Assembly (NCBI GenBank): GCA_944989445.1
Contig: CALYLW010000017.1
Coordinates: 258,001 to 322,000 of the forward strand
Origin: Ampullaceana balthica
Taxonomy: Eukaryota; Mollusca; Gastropoda; Lymnaeidae
Length of the DNA: 64,000 nt
Reading direction: 5' to 3'
Below, one piece after another: positions 10,589 through 22,715 of the stretch; the first letter of the stretch is position 1, and each line of letters begins with the position of its first letter. The notes beneath the pieces were generated by a model. The model saw only the letters and a program-made list of their open reading frames with translations. It had not been told where the DNA came from and ran no database searches. The position numbers and the translations under genes were made by a program.

Positions 10589-12900
10589 GGTCATCAATCA
10601 CGAGTCCTGGGGTCACAATGCCTCACCATGCGAGGCTTTATTCTCTAGCAGTCTTGCAGCTATTTTCCCTCGCAGCACTGTCCACTGTTTGCTCTCCAGC
10701 GTAAGTCAACATCGGGAAATCTGGTCCATGCATCACACAGCAACCCTCCCGACCACCCGCCCCTCCCCCCATCTCCCTGTGCCTCACTCACACCAAATCA
10801 TCATCATCATCATCAACTCTGCGGTGGTTCTTTCATTAGGTTCATTTTCTCGCAACAAAAATATAAATATCAAAATATAAACGGCATTGTTGAAGTTTAG
10901 GCGAGATAACTTCGAAATAAACAAGAATTCCCTTTTCCTTTTTTTTTCACTTTAAATTTAAGGTCACTTGGCAATAGTTATGTGTGACAAAAGTGTCCAA
11001 TCCATCCATCGGCTTGGGATTCCTTGTAAACCCCTGTAAACTCCCCCTCCCCTTTAGGTTTGCTGTTTTCATTCTCTTTCTATTCTACTAGGAATTGTCG
11101 AGGAAGCTAGAAATGAAGCACTTTTTGGCTCCAAAGCCATTGAAGAAGTTCGCACGTAGTCAACTCTGACTCCGAGGTTTGGGTTGAACTGGGTACAGGG
11201 TGTGATCAAGTGCCGTACGCCCCGGGCCGTGCGATGGCTCGGGGGGAGGGGGATGGGGGAGGGTGTCTTTTGTACTATATTCAGAGCGCCGTAAATGGTA
11301 CATCTCCCGGCAGTACTGCCGCCATTCTGCCAGTCGGCAGAGCATACACGAAAGAGTTCGGGTGGCCTGCATTCACTGAGAGGTGTATCCTTTTATAAGT
11401 TCGGATGTTCCTATATGCACAACACAATACCGGCTTGACATTTCCTTGCACTCTACGGAAAAAAATGAAAATGGAAGCAAAAAAACAAAAAAACTTGTCA
11501 AACTAAAAGGGAGGGAAAATCTCATTAACGACGGCTGGTTTTAACAACAAATGTTTAATAACTAAAGAGGTGGAAGGGGGGAGGCGCGGATGAGGGCAAG
11601 TTTCCCCATACCCTACCGAGCTCCGCCCATTCCGTGAATACCGTGCTGCACTGCGACCCCGCCTCGTGAGGGTGAAGGCAGATATTAACAATTAAACAAT
11701 TAACCGAAAGAAGACGAGATTATCCCTCTCTCGTTGAAAAGCATTTTTTTTTCAGTTTACCAGCTCTGTGTACACCCCCGACAAGAACCGCTTATTTTTT
11801 GTAAATATTATATGTCCTATGGGAGGAATTCGAGACCCCCCCACGCCTACACGCAAAGACAAAAGAATTTATAAAAAATATTTCAAAATTAAAACACTCA
11901 TCTCATGAAGATCAAAAGATTCTAATTACTTCCGGGGTGAATGTCAACATTTTAGACTTTAATAAAGAATTCGTCTGACCAATCTAAACTTTAATTACCA
12001 ACAGGCGTGCTACTGACGCAGAAGTGATTTACATCGATAAATTTGGTCATGTCCTTTTTTTTTAACTACAAAAACACGCAACATATTTTTAACAGCTTAA
12101 AAGATGCATTATGCCAACCAAAGACATGGTAAGCTGAACACTCAGTGTGGTAAAGACGGTAAAAACGTTAGTATATATATATATATTTATATATTATACC
12201 ATAGACAATGTACATAGTATACCAAGGAAACCTTATGCCATTACTCGTAACTTCTAATCGAAGGGTTAAGGGATGCCATTATGTATAAATTATACACATA
12301 ATATATCATCTTTGCATTAAGGCAACCTTTCCCCTCAAGATACTTGTATCGTCTCCATGTATGTACGGATATATCAAGTCATTTACTCTAGGTGCCTTTA
12401 TCGGCAACGAGTCATTTTTTTATGTGTCCAGATGAAATGTAATGATTTCCAAACATGTATCTCTAAAGACGCTGCGTTCATCTACACATCCTTTCTAGAT
12501 GTTCATGAAGAAGAAAAAAATCATAAAGAAGTGCGTTGAAGAGCGTTGAAGTGTTTGAAGTTTGAAGCAACTGCACCAAAAATATGAACACGTCTTACCA
12601 AATCATTGAGCGATAGTAATTTTTTTTTAAATCGAAAAAATCGAAAGACTTTAAAAAAAAATATGGATGCCAAGTTTTGAAGATGAGAGTGCGTCGAGCA
12701 TGTTGTATGCATGGAGTATTAAGGTTATAAAAGAATCCATCGAGATCGCTCCTCTTAACGAAACGCAAGACCAGTCAAAGGCTTTGAACCAATCTGAAAA
12801 GTTCGACCGATCTTAATTTGAACAAAGACACAGGAAATGTTTTCGAACACCTTGAAGCATGGGATTTTTACCGTGGCGATTGAGCGGGAATAGTGTATAG
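10589..12900. other. Intergenic DNA, CpG-richer at 11.16-11.68 kb
   Basis: Overlapping GC-rich frames at 11160-11700 on both strands show no domain. The rest is AT-rich, with a short TA tract near 12170. No gene, RNA or element is assigned. Confidence 0.35.
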
Positions 12901-12902
12901 TA

Positions 12903-13130
12903 TAAGTTATAAGGAAGTTTTCAAAATGGATATATTTCAGTTTTTGTAATTGTCCCTTTTGCCTGAAAGCCGCATAGTAAATAATCAGAAAATGTAGAGA
13001 CCAAGAGAGAAAATTTAAGTCTCTTTTCCATATTGAACAATTTTATGCGGACTTTTGATAATAGCGTTCTTTTTTTTCTGTATTTTTCTCAAGGTTATTT
13101 TTTTAGCGGTGCGCTTTCTAAAATCTAGCG
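12903..13130 (-). repeat. Diverged third copy of the CTAG-ending Helitron-like family
   Basis: GGAAGTTTTCAAAATGGATA near 12914 and CATATTGAACAATTTTATGC near 13030 match the copies at 43.2 and 58.6 kb in the same order and spacing class. The terminal CTAG of the other copies reads ATAG here, so this is the oldest copy. Confidence 0.55.
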
Positions 13131-13139
13131 TTACGAACG

Positions 13140-14340
13140 GACATAGCATAGTATATATTTTGATTATATATACGAAATATGTGTTATGAGAAAACCTCCA
13201 AGCTTAGGCTTCGCGTTATATAAGATTGCATGATTAATAATGCTATAATCATGATCATAGTATATGCATAGTGAATTACACACATCATACATTGATACTG
13301 CGGCAAAGAAGTTTGAAGTTCGAAGTGTTAACAAATATTGCTGAGGAGTCAGCCGGACGTTAACTTACGGCATTGAATAGTTCGCACACATTATCAGTGC
13401 ACCAATAATACAACACAGTGAGTTAAAAATAAATTATGTGACTTTAATGTGATCCACATCTATCACATCTGTGATTTGAAGCACTTTAAGCTTCATTGAT
13501 GATTATGACTTGTCAGTTTATTCACCCATTTGTCCATACATTATTAGCACAACATCACCAAAACATGTAAAAAATAAAATGTAATTTGTACACATGTTAA
13601 TAACAAAGAACTATTCATTTTGCATGAAACGTATTAAGCAAAGTTTGTCACAGGATAACAGAAAAGATTAATTTATCAACTGTTAATCATATTTACAATT
13701 TAATATAAACGTGTTAGTAAACATACAAATATGCAATCTCAAAGTGTATAAAAGAAAAACAAAAGCTAAACTGAAGCATAAATTCCGATGCAACATGTTT
13801 GCCTTAAAACAAGTTGGCCATCTCAGAATTAAGAAATAGCTTCCTTGCCATTTTGGTATTTTACGACTCATAGGTTCCTCTTGCAGTTGTGGCAAGTAAC
13901 TCGATGGCGTTGACACCATTATGGAATCAGTGGCTGACATCTTGCACGTTGCGGCGGGGAAATTATCTGGTGTATACTTTTGACACGTTCAGGGGGCTCA
14001 GAAAAAAACTTTATTTTAAAAATTGTTTTTAAAAAACTTTAAATATAAAAAAGAGCGCAGCAATCCTTGCCAAATGGGCGCTTGCCCCCACCCCAAACCC
14101 ACCGAACCATTACTCAACAGAGATGCCCAACGGCTGGGCGCTGAGAGGCAAGGCATCAGAGCTCTGTCCAAATAAGAGTGACCACATTTGGTGAAACAGG
14201 CTCCGTGGAGAACTAATCATCTCTACCAAGTTCCGACCAGTGTACTGCCCAACACGCTCCGACGACTCGACTCACGTCACAGACGTTGTCATTTCTCTAA
14301 CCAGAAAACGCCATAATATCTCAGTATGTAATGTTACTAT
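13140..14340. other. AT-rich intergenic DNA
   Basis: No repeats, terminal inverted repeats or coding exons recognised. Open frames are short and AT-driven. Confidence 0.4.
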
Positions 14341-14460
14341 TTTCTAGACAAGATTTTCACAAAACACCGTTTTCAGCATACATAATATAGATCTAAGAAT
14401 AGGTTCGCAACATTTTTCAAGCATGAATAAGTTGCACGCAAGTCTTTGTCCTTGTAAAGT

Positions 14461-14618
14461 CCACCGGTCCACCGGTCCACCGGTCCACCGGTCCACCGGT
14501 CCACCGGTCCACCGGTCCACCGGTCCACCGGTCCACCGGTCCACCGGTCCACCGGTCCACCGGTCCACCGGTCCACCGGTCCACCGGTCCACCGGTCCAC
14601 CGGTCCACCGGTCCACCG
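14461..14618. repeat. 8-bp array (CCACCGGT), about 20 copies
   Basis: Essentially perfect head-to-tail units, each holding the palindrome ACCGGT and one CpG. Since 8 is not a multiple of three the array cycles through all frames, and its lack of stops gives long spurious frames on both strands (DRWTGGPV and STGPPVHR). Perfect identity implies recent expansion. Confidence 0.97.
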
Positions 14619-14639
14619 CGCTAACTCAAAATTAGAGTA

Positions 14640-16320
14640 GACTTTACGAATATTTTTCGTCCCGATTGAATACCAGGATACGTAATTAATGTCGTAATAA
14701 AAAAATGTGGATCTAAATAATGTGTTCTATTAATAGAATATCACCATGACATTACAAGGCCAATAGAGATCCTGGATGCTGACTCTGTAACCAAGCAACT
14801 AAAACAGCAGAGCCTCTGGTCGCTGGGTGCAGGTTTGCGACACAACACGAATTCGCCGTTAAATCTAATTGAAACGCTCCACGAAGATCGTCTGTGATGT
14901 ACTAAAGTGTAGATTTTAAAAGTTTAGACTTAAAATTCAGGGAGACGGCATAATGTTCCGTCCGGTTTTTTTCTTCTTTCTTTCTATGGTATACTCATAA
15001 TTTTTTGTACTGGGTCCAGATGTACCAAACTATGTAGTGCGGATGGTCATCTATAACGCATACCAGAACTCTACATGCGACCATCCCTCCTTCGGGTTTT
15101 AACGTAAAAGACCTCGCAACCAATAGCTCAATCGCGTCCCCGCCCCCGTAGCTTTTCAATAAAACCGTTTCTCCAAATATTTGTCCAGGTTCCTCGCCTA
15201 GATCAATACATTGTCCTCGCCACGGCGCACACAAACACCACAAAGGGTTAATTTCTTCGCGGCTATTACCTCATTATTAACTCCCCACACACTTCATGGA
15301 TACAGTTTTTGTTGAACTGTTTCAAACACCGTATTTTAGCTCGGGTTCGTCCCGCCTGTTGTCTCTCGGCGTGGGGACGACCACACAACACAAAAGCATT
15401 TTCAGCGGGCACCGAGTGTCTACAGCAGTTTAACGCAAGGACCAAAGACACGTCGGGGTAAATGTTTATGAGGACAATAGTGCTGGTTAAAGAGTGGGGT
15501 GGGGGTAGAGGGGGTACCTTCTCAGACACTAGGTGCTAAAGTGATGACAAAAGTTTCTTTTTCTTTTTTTAAAGGAATACCAGCCGTGGCTGGTTACTCT
15601 AGTGCACAAACAACATTATTTGTCCAAGATTACTAAAAACTTCCAAATTAAGTGAATTCGTTCTTAGAAGTTCTAGTAGAATAGAAAAGACCACGTCCTC
15701 TTCGGCCTAACAACCAGTTGAGTTGTAAAAAAAAAGATAAGCTAAGATAATCCTATAATTTTTCCGATTATATGGTAATGTTTTTATTACCTTTTCCATA
15801 TTCATTTTCTTAGCAAAAACAAAATGCTTATGAACCAAGACAATGTGAGTAACGAAAACAGAAGGTATTTTAAGTATTAATTAATCGGTTAGACAAAGAA
15901 CAGAACGGTGGTCAGTTGTGAAATTGTTTTACACCGTATGGTCATGTCATTAAGTTTAGCCATTGGCCATTGGTCACTTCATGGGAATTTAAATTTTTAC
16001 AACCCTGATCGTAATCATTCTAGCGTGAACTCTTATTACCTGGAAGTAGACGGCTCCTGCAAATTCAAATACCTTTCAAAAACAAAATTTGTCGAGTATC
16101 TCACTTTCAAAATCCCCGACTAAAATTGACGTACCGAGATCAATACCTCAAAGTGCCACGTAGGGAATGACATCAAAACATCCAAAACACTGCGTTAAGT
16201 TTTAAAGTATAGTGATCAAGGGTAAACGTCACACCCATTGCCAACAAACAAACAAACACACAAATGTTGGAAGAAGCCGGGCTTTGTCCAAATTAATAAA
16301 AGCTCGTATTTGATTTAAGC
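14640..16320. other. Intergenic DNA with a CpG-richer patch at 15.0-15.5 kb
   Basis: Two minus-strand frames of 82-87 codons (14995-15243, 15266-15529) lie in the CpG-richer patch but contain no family signature. Nothing else supported. Confidence 0.3.
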
Positions 16321-16324
16321 AACT

Positions 16325-16500
16325 CGTCGGTTCCTCCAGGTGAATGCAGCACTCAACGTCTCGCGAGGAGCCCACTTGACGCCCTGTTATTCAACTTGCG
16401 TAGTTTACAAACGGTGAGGCGGGGTGGCGACCAGAGACACGGCGTCCCTTTAAAATCTGGGGCATCAAACATTTCGCGTTCACGCTAAAACGCGTGTAGG
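16325..16500. promoter_or_regulatory. Weak promoter candidate with a TCTCGCGAG motif
   Basis: A CpG-rich patch holds TCTCGCGAG at 16359-16367, the core of the BANP-type element of animal CpG-island promoters, plus several CGCG-containing words. No companion CCAAT box or exon is evident. Weak. Confidence 0.2.
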
Positions 16501-17620
16501 ATTTGTTAAAATTATGACACAATTATGAACCAACGTTAACGAGGGGGGGGGGTGTTGGTGGTCGTGGCTACACAACTTGGCACGTTGGCTTCGACACTGG
16601 TGTGTGCAGTTCAAACGGAAATCAGCAGAAAGATAACATTGAAATCGATATTAAAAAAATGGTTATCATTAAAAATTCAAAGGTACGTGTGAGTCTGACA
16701 AGACGCCACAAAACAACGAACGTATCGGCAAAAAGTCGTCAGCGAACAAACAAAAACATAAACGAACAGAAGAGCGAACATAAATTAGCTGCAGTGTTCA
16801 GTCCAAGAGAACATCGAACCAGAAAGAGGTATAAAGAAACATTAAATTCAAGAATAGCGGTCGTAATTCATCATTATCATCAGTCCCGTGACCGTTGCGG
16901 TCGTTGGGGGGAGCGCATGGACACATCAACAGATAACGATCTCCACATTTGCCTATTTTGAGCGGCGGCCAATAATTCATGCAATTTCATCCCTGTCCAT
17001 TCCTTTTATTTTGTCCAGCCAGCTTTTCCGTTCTCGACCCCTTCTACATAGTTCAAAACATTTTAATTCTGAAAATTCCACGTTTTTAATTATGAAGATA
17101 TAAACTGTAAATGTTCTAAAATTATTCTTAAACATATTTCAGTATTATTTTAACAGCATATTAGTTTCTGATTTTTAAAACCGATGGCGAGTAATAACAT
17201 TGACCATTGTAAGCTAAAATCTTAATTTCACTGCCACAAACCTTACACTTCGAGTGCCGTGAGTGATGTATACACGTTTTTAATGGCCATCAGGTATGCC
17301 ACCACCTCTCCCGCCCACCACCTGCATCATCACAACACTCCACCTTCTCCTGTCCTAAACTTCCTATCCACTATCCAACCCCTAGCCCTAATCAACCGCA
17401 CCCTTCTCCTCTTTTATTCTCAAAACTACGCCTATGGTTGTTATAAACTAATTTGATCTCTTTTATTTCCATTATCCCAGACAACCAACAAGAGACGGTT
17501 GGTTCATCCAGCATTCGAGCTTCAGTTGAGTTTAAAATATCATATATAAGACATAAATGTTTAATAATATGATAGGAAGCATGTACGATAAAACAACATT
17601 TACGATACTTCCTGGCAAAA
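16500..17620. other. Intergenic DNA, no gene assigned
   Basis: A 119-codon frame at 16602-16961 (Lys, Arg, Asn and Ser rich) has no recognisable domain. Otherwise AT-rich. Confidence 0.3.
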
Positions 17621-17626
17621 CTACTA

Positions 17627-17791
17627 CATCATGTGTTTCCTGACATTCAAAGCAGCGCAGACCTACTTTTATAGTTCATCGTTCGTCTTTTAAAATAAGT
17701 TTTGAATACGTTAGGTGTTTCCTGACATTCAAAGCAGTGCAGACCTACTTTTATAGTTCCTCGCTCATCTGAAATAAGATTTGAATACGTC
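17627..17791. repeat. Two-copy tandem duplication, about 82 bp each
   Basis: GTGTTTCCTGACATTCAAAG, ACCTACTTTTATAGTTC and TTTGAATACGT occur in the same order in both halves (17632 and 17715 onward), with about 10 percent differences. Confidence 0.85.
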
Positions 17792-18039
17792 CACTTTACG
17801 TTTAGTTAGGCGTAGAAATGTACTGCTAAATTGTAGAAAAAAAAGACATTCACTACGAAATACAGTAACAGTTACGACGAGTTCTGCCTACTTCCTATTT
17901 TTTTACGTATTATGTACAATCTTGAGATGTGATATTTTTTCCCCCTCTTCATTCAAGTCCATCATCCAATTTAAGTACGATGTGCGCACTTCAGTTAAAT
18001 AAAATAAAATAAAACGTTATGAACAGACAGGGTGGGTGT

Positions 18040-18380
18040 GGGTAGCCTTTAGATACAGCAGAACCGGGCCCAAAAGTTGCTTTGATCCTGGACCGGAAGG
18101 CGGCTTGTTACTCTAAAGAAGCGCCAACGTGCGCGCGCATACGTGGCTCGCGAGAAAACCAATCAGCGCCTTCCTTCCTCCCGGGCTCGGTACAAGGCGT
18201 GATTTATGAGAAATGCTGTCTCCATGGCGACGGGAGGCTAGGTAAATAATGGCCGGTTTTCAATTGTCTGACAAGGCGAGTCGTTTCTACGAGGGGAATT
18301 CGCTAAGCCGTCCAACCAACATCGGCCGAGGACGAGGCGAGCGGTCGATGGGCGAGTCGAGGGAGAAGGCAGGACGTGTC
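18040..18380 (+). promoter_or_regulatory. Candidate CpG-island promoter with BANP-type, NF-Y and RFX motifs
   Basis: CpG-rich islet in AT-rich DNA. CTCGCGAGA at 18147-18155 matches the BANP element. ACCAATCAG at 18158-18166 is an NF-Y CCAAT box three bases away. GTCTCCATGGCGAC at 18218-18231 is a near-palindromic RFX X-box. A donor-like CTAG|GTAAAT follows at about 18240-18247, so a short non-coding first exon is possible. Alternatively an ATG at 18249 opens a frame starting MAGFQLSDKASRFYEG. X-boxes mark ciliary and some neural genes in animals. Motifs are seen, function is inferred. Confidence 0.45.
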
Positions 18381-18515
18381 GTCGTTAGTTTTTCATTCTC
18401 ACATCTTTTTAACCGCTTGGAAGGGATGGGGGTTGGAGGAGAAAGCTCATCCCAAAAGCGCCTTTTAAGGATTTCCCTTTTTTCTTTTTTTAACGTGTTG
18501 GTTACGATTTTTTAA
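18249..18515 (+). CDS. 88-codon ORF downstream of the 18.1-kb promoter candidate
   Basis: Begins in a good context (AATAATGGCC). The first 47 codons lie in CpG-rich sequence with balanced codon use, and the rest degenerates into Ser/Phe-rich AT DNA, as expected if a real exon ended near 18390 or if the frame is chance. No domain recognised. A donor-like site just upstream competes with this interpretation. Confidence 0.2.
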   Translation: MAGFQLSDKASRFYEGNSLSRPTNIGRGRGERSMGESREKAGRVVVSFSFSHLFNRLEGMGVGGESSSQKRLLRISLFSFFNVLVTIF

Positions 18516-18519
18516 AATA

Positions 18520-19125
18520 AAAAAATAATTTAAAAACAAACATTAAAGACATTTCTTTTGGACGTCCAATTAGTTCATTTTTGGATCATTTTACCTGAGC
18601 TGCTTTAGCCCACATTTTAAAAATATATTAAAATCTTTATTAATAAATTCGCTTTCTAGATGTTTTTTGATGTCTCATTTGTTACATTTTGTTCCTTTTA
18701 CTTATTTTAGCAATTCGTTCATTTGGAAATTGTGGTAAGGGGTCTCAGAAAAAAACAAATTTAAAAAAAAAGAAATTAAAAATATATATTTAAAAACTTT
18801 ATTATGATTTCTATTATTATTATTATGATAAATATTATTTGATTAAAATTATTTTATTATTATTATTATTTACATTATTTTCATCATCATTTCGAGTAAT
18901 TTGATCGATTTTTATCAACTCTATTTTTAGTTTTTGTATCAACTATTCAGAAATGTGCTTGTTGCTTTTTGTTTTCGGGGCTCGGGGGAGGGTCCGAAAT
19001 GGCGAGCTTTCTTGATACTTGTAAATCAATTCATAATTCATGCTTATTGAAAGATATCATTATAAGAACGTTTTAACAAAGGATATAGTTGATTCTGTCT
19101 GGTTAATAAACTCTGTCAACTTTAA
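18520..19125. other. AT-rich intergenic DNA
   Basis: Poly-A/T and imperfect ATT tracts (18800-18880). Nothing else recognised. Confidence 0.45.
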
Positions 19126-19128
19126 TGA

Positions 19129-19309
19129 CTCCCTTTCCAGTCCATGACGGACTATGGGACAAGTGATGTAGCGTTCACAAGCCACCACTAACGAGCAGGG
19201 GAATGTGTGGCCAGCACAATGCCCCAGGGGCCTTGCCAGTACCTAGGCTCGAACCCGCGACTCGCGATCTGACTTGGATCAATTGTCCAGTGGGCTACCA
19301 TCGCGCCCC
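19129..19309 (-). mobile_element. tRNA-derived SINE
   Basis: Read on the minus strand, the head GGGGCGCGATGGTAGC starts at 19309, with an A-box TGGTAGCCCACTGG (19287-19300) and a B-box GGTTCGAGCC (19246-19255), the spacing of a tRNA-type RNA polymerase III promoter. A tRNA-unrelated body follows, to about 19129. The flanks share AACTTTAATG and AACTTTATG, a possible imperfect target duplication. The cloverleaf is not intact enough for a functional tRNA. The tail family is not identified. Confidence 0.7.
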
Positions 19310-19496
19310 ATTAACTTTATGCTTCATTTAACCCAATTGCATTCCACCTCTCCCCAACTTTTTACCTTTTTTCAAATTTAAAAAGAAAAAGTTTTTTAAT
19401 ATTATTTAAATTACATGTATAATTAAAATCTTAATAATATTTTTTTTTAAATCGTAATTGGCCTTACAAATTTGTGAACACAAGGTTGCAGTCCTG

Positions 19497-19960
19497 TAGG
19501 TCATTGGTGACATTGGTGACGTAGGGAACAAGACCGGTTTACATTGGTGTGGTTGGGTCACTGATGACATAGGGAACAAGACCGGTCTACATTGGCGTTG
19601 TTAGGTCACTGATGACATAGGGAACAAGACCGGTCTACATTGGCGTTGTTAGGTCACTGATGACTTAGGGAACAAGACCGGTCTACATTGGCGTTGTTAG
19701 ATCACTGATGACATAGGGAACAAGACCGGTCTACATTGGCGTTGTTAGGTCACTGATGACATAGGGAACAAGACCGGTCTACATTGGCGTTGTTAGGTCA
19801 CTGATGACATAGGGAACAAGACCGGTCTACATTGGCGTGGTTAGGTCACTGATGACATAGGGAACAAGACCTGTCTACCGTGCTATGGTTGGGTCACTGG
19901 TAACGTAGGGGACAAGACCTGTCTACCGTGCTATGGTTGGGTCACTGGTGACGTCTGCTG
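19497..19960. repeat. 48-bp minisatellite, about 9.5 copies
   Basis: GGGAACAAGACCGGTCTACA recurs every 48 bases. The central units are nearly identical, while the first and the last two differ more (CTGTCTACCGTGCTATGG variant), the usual pattern of unequal exchange homogenising the core. Confidence 0.95.
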
Positions 19961-21540
19961 ACTGTACGGGTGTACAGAAGTGACACCGGGAAAGGAAACA
20001 TCCCCGGTATCGGTTTCGTGCTCATTATAATAATATCATGTCTTAGAAAGTGAAGCCCAAAAACCCTTGAACAAATACGCGGGGATTTCCTGGGATCATA
20101 CAGATACTGGCGGATAAATGATGAAAGCGGATTTTTTTGTTTTTTTTTGCGTGTGTTATTTTTTAAAAAATATTTTTATGTGTGTGTTTTTAATATATAT
20201 TTTTAATTATAATTTTTAAAAAATTGTTAGTTCGTTTGTGTGGGTGGAGGTTCAGGGGTGGGTGAGGGGCGGGATGAGCGAGGAATGGAGGGGAGCAACT
20301 AAGTACAGGGGTGAAACATTTGGAGGGGTTACGGGAGCAGCGGGCTGATGACGAGGAGGATTGAAATGGAGAGTTTAGACATTTTAAGGTGGGGTTTTTT
20401 TTTGGGGGGGGGGTTGTCGACTACATGAGACAATACAGCGGCGTGTACTAAGATTACGTCATATATTATGGTTACGGCGTCAACGATAAAGTTTGATGGT
20501 GATCAAGCGACAAGTTCCGAGTGCTGTTAAAAGAATCAAGTTAATCACCGCCTGTGGTCGTTGTGTGTTTGTTGATATTGGTTATTGGAAATCTGAATGG
20601 CAGTTGTATTCAATTATCTGTGTTTAGAGATTGGGCAAAGACATGTTTTTCTAGGTCTTGGAGATAAACATTCAGGATGCTTTTATTTTTAAACAAAAAT
20701 ATCAAAATAGGCAGGGACAGGCGAATTAGTTAAAACAAGTTATTACAATACTAAACGTGAGTAGAGTAGTTTGAATGTTTTAGTTATCTTAAAACATGGA
20801 ATTGAAAATACGTAGGAGTAAAATAAAAAACAATTAATACAAATATGATGAAACAATATCATTTCTGTTATCCTAGCATTTATCTCGGAGTTATACGGGT
20901 GACACAAAAAATTGAAACTTTTTAACGAAACAATAAAACCAAGAGTTATTTGAAGGAAAAAAATGTATTCATAGTAATTGAAGCCGTGAAATATGGCATT
21001 TAAGAACCTTAAAGGAATTTAACATTTTTAAAAAAATTACATCCTTTTAGATGCCATCCTCCAGTACGATTGCCTTCTTGAACATGCTGTTGAGATTCCT
21101 TTGTTGTTGTTTTTGTTGTTGTTTTTGTTTTTTGTCACCCTTTAAAGTCAATTATTTTTTTAAAAATATATTTTATATCTGTTAATTTAGACTTATTTTT
21201 ACTTCTTATACTGGAAACAAATGTGTTTTTGATTATTCCTTTTTTTTTAAAAACTGGTATTTTTTTAAAAAATCAAATCGTGTCGTCCAACTAAATAAAT
21301 CGTATGATTTTTGTTTTTAATTGAATTTAGAATCAGAGAATATTAAAAATTAAGTTTTTTGATGATTGGGGATAAGTAAGGGCCTGGGCAAGATACTGTT
21401 AATTTCTCCTTTAGATTTACTTCTGTTGAAACACACGCTCTCTCGTGTGACAAAAATAACATCTCCATCTCTCTGTTCCAAGTCAGTATAAAACAACTTA
21501 TTGCCAAACGTCTGACCGTTGACATGACTTCTCGAGTCCA
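19961..21540. other. Intergenic DNA, nothing assigned
   Basis: AT-rich with homopolymers and a G-run at about 20403-20412. No coding or transposon structure recognised. Confidence 0.4.
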
Positions 21541-21880
21541 TTACCCGACCTTTGCTAAACCCGGCGGGTGAGACAGCACGTGACGCAGTTATGGTCAAGC
21601 GGTGACTTAACGCTACCCCATTATACCGCTCTCCCCGGGTGGGGGTGGGAGGGCGTGGCGTGAGGACAAGCCTGGGGACCCTCCTCCCCCCACCCCCGCT
21701 CTCCCAGCTGATGAATGAATGTGCAAACATGGCCGTCAAACAAGCCTGCAGCGCACGATGCATATTCCATCATAAACGGCAGATAGGCGATTGCAATCGA
21801 TGCCGACCCCTGGCCGGCAGTGCTGCCACTCGGCCTCGTCTGATGACTGACCTCTGACAACCGGGGGGCTGCTGCATTCT
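21541..21880. promoter_or_regulatory. CpG-richer patch with clustered motif-like words
   Basis: GCACGTGAC (E-box), CAGCTGATG (bHLH-type), TGCAAACA (forkhead-type), ATGCATATTCCAT (octamer- and TEAD-like), CATAAAC and ATCGATG lie close together. Overlapping frames on both strands have no domain. It could be an enhancer or just GC-richer unique DNA. Very tentative. Confidence 0.15.
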
Positions 21881-22228
21881 CACGACACCTAGTTATATGG
21901 GCATTATATGGAGATGAAGAGAACCTTTTAGCCACAGATACGGAGAAGTCCCCCGAAGTTGGTTCATCTCAATGGAATTAATGATTCCATGTGTTGTATC
22001 AACACGGCTTGAGATCAGACACATTGGATGGGGGCCAGTTTCCCTCTTTCAACAGCACGCTAAAGATTTAAGCCAAATGTCTGCATGGGAGAAATCACAC
22101 GAGAAGTATAATTTAGAAGGGCCCCTAGTACTCCTATTTTTTTTGGCGTCGCGAAATTACCGAGTAAATGTGGAGTAGGTGGCTCTCACTATGCGCATCG
22201 TGATGCGCTCTCATTCGATGGTTTGGAT

Positions 22229-22426
22229 CAGGGGTCTCCAAACTACGGCCCGCGGGCCAGATGCGGCCCGCGAGGACCTCTCATTCATCCCCCCCCCTGG
22301 AGACCTATTAATCTCCCAAAAAATCTATTTTTACCCGTAGTTTACCACAAAACTTAGTAGTCGGCCCCCAAAACGGCTGTTTGATAGTTAATGCCGCCCT
22401 TCAGCTGAAAAATTTGGAGACCCCTG
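22229..22426. mobile_element. hAT MITE, 198 bp
   Basis: Termini CAGGGGTCTCCAAAC and, reverse-complemented, CAGGGGTCTCCAAATTT are almost perfect inverted repeats. The flanks GTTTGGAT (22221-22228) and GTTTAGAT (22427-22434) agree at seven of eight positions, an 8-bp hAT-type target duplication. GCCCGCGGGCC near the left end is typical of the class. Confidence 0.85.
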
Positions 22427-22715
22427 GTTTAGATCATCTTGCGCTTGATCAACAAATGCAAACCAAAAGAAAATCTCCGCGAAGCACTTTGATGCAACGA
22501 ATGACTGTCGTTAGAAAAATTGGCCAGTAATACGAGCTCCATAGATGCGTTACCCACAACTCATATATACAATAACTCATTAAATGTGTCGTTTGTTATT
22601 GTGAAGGATTCGTGTAATGGATTTTGATCTCTGTGTTAGTTTCCTTAGGTGAAGAAATGCATTCACAAAACCTGTGCGTGTTTTCCCTTATTTGAGCTAA
22701 AGTAAAATTAAAGAC

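Noticed and set aside
14344..14635. DRWTGGPV and STGPPVHR repeat proteins
   Set aside because: Arise in every frame from an 8-bp repeat lacking stop codons.
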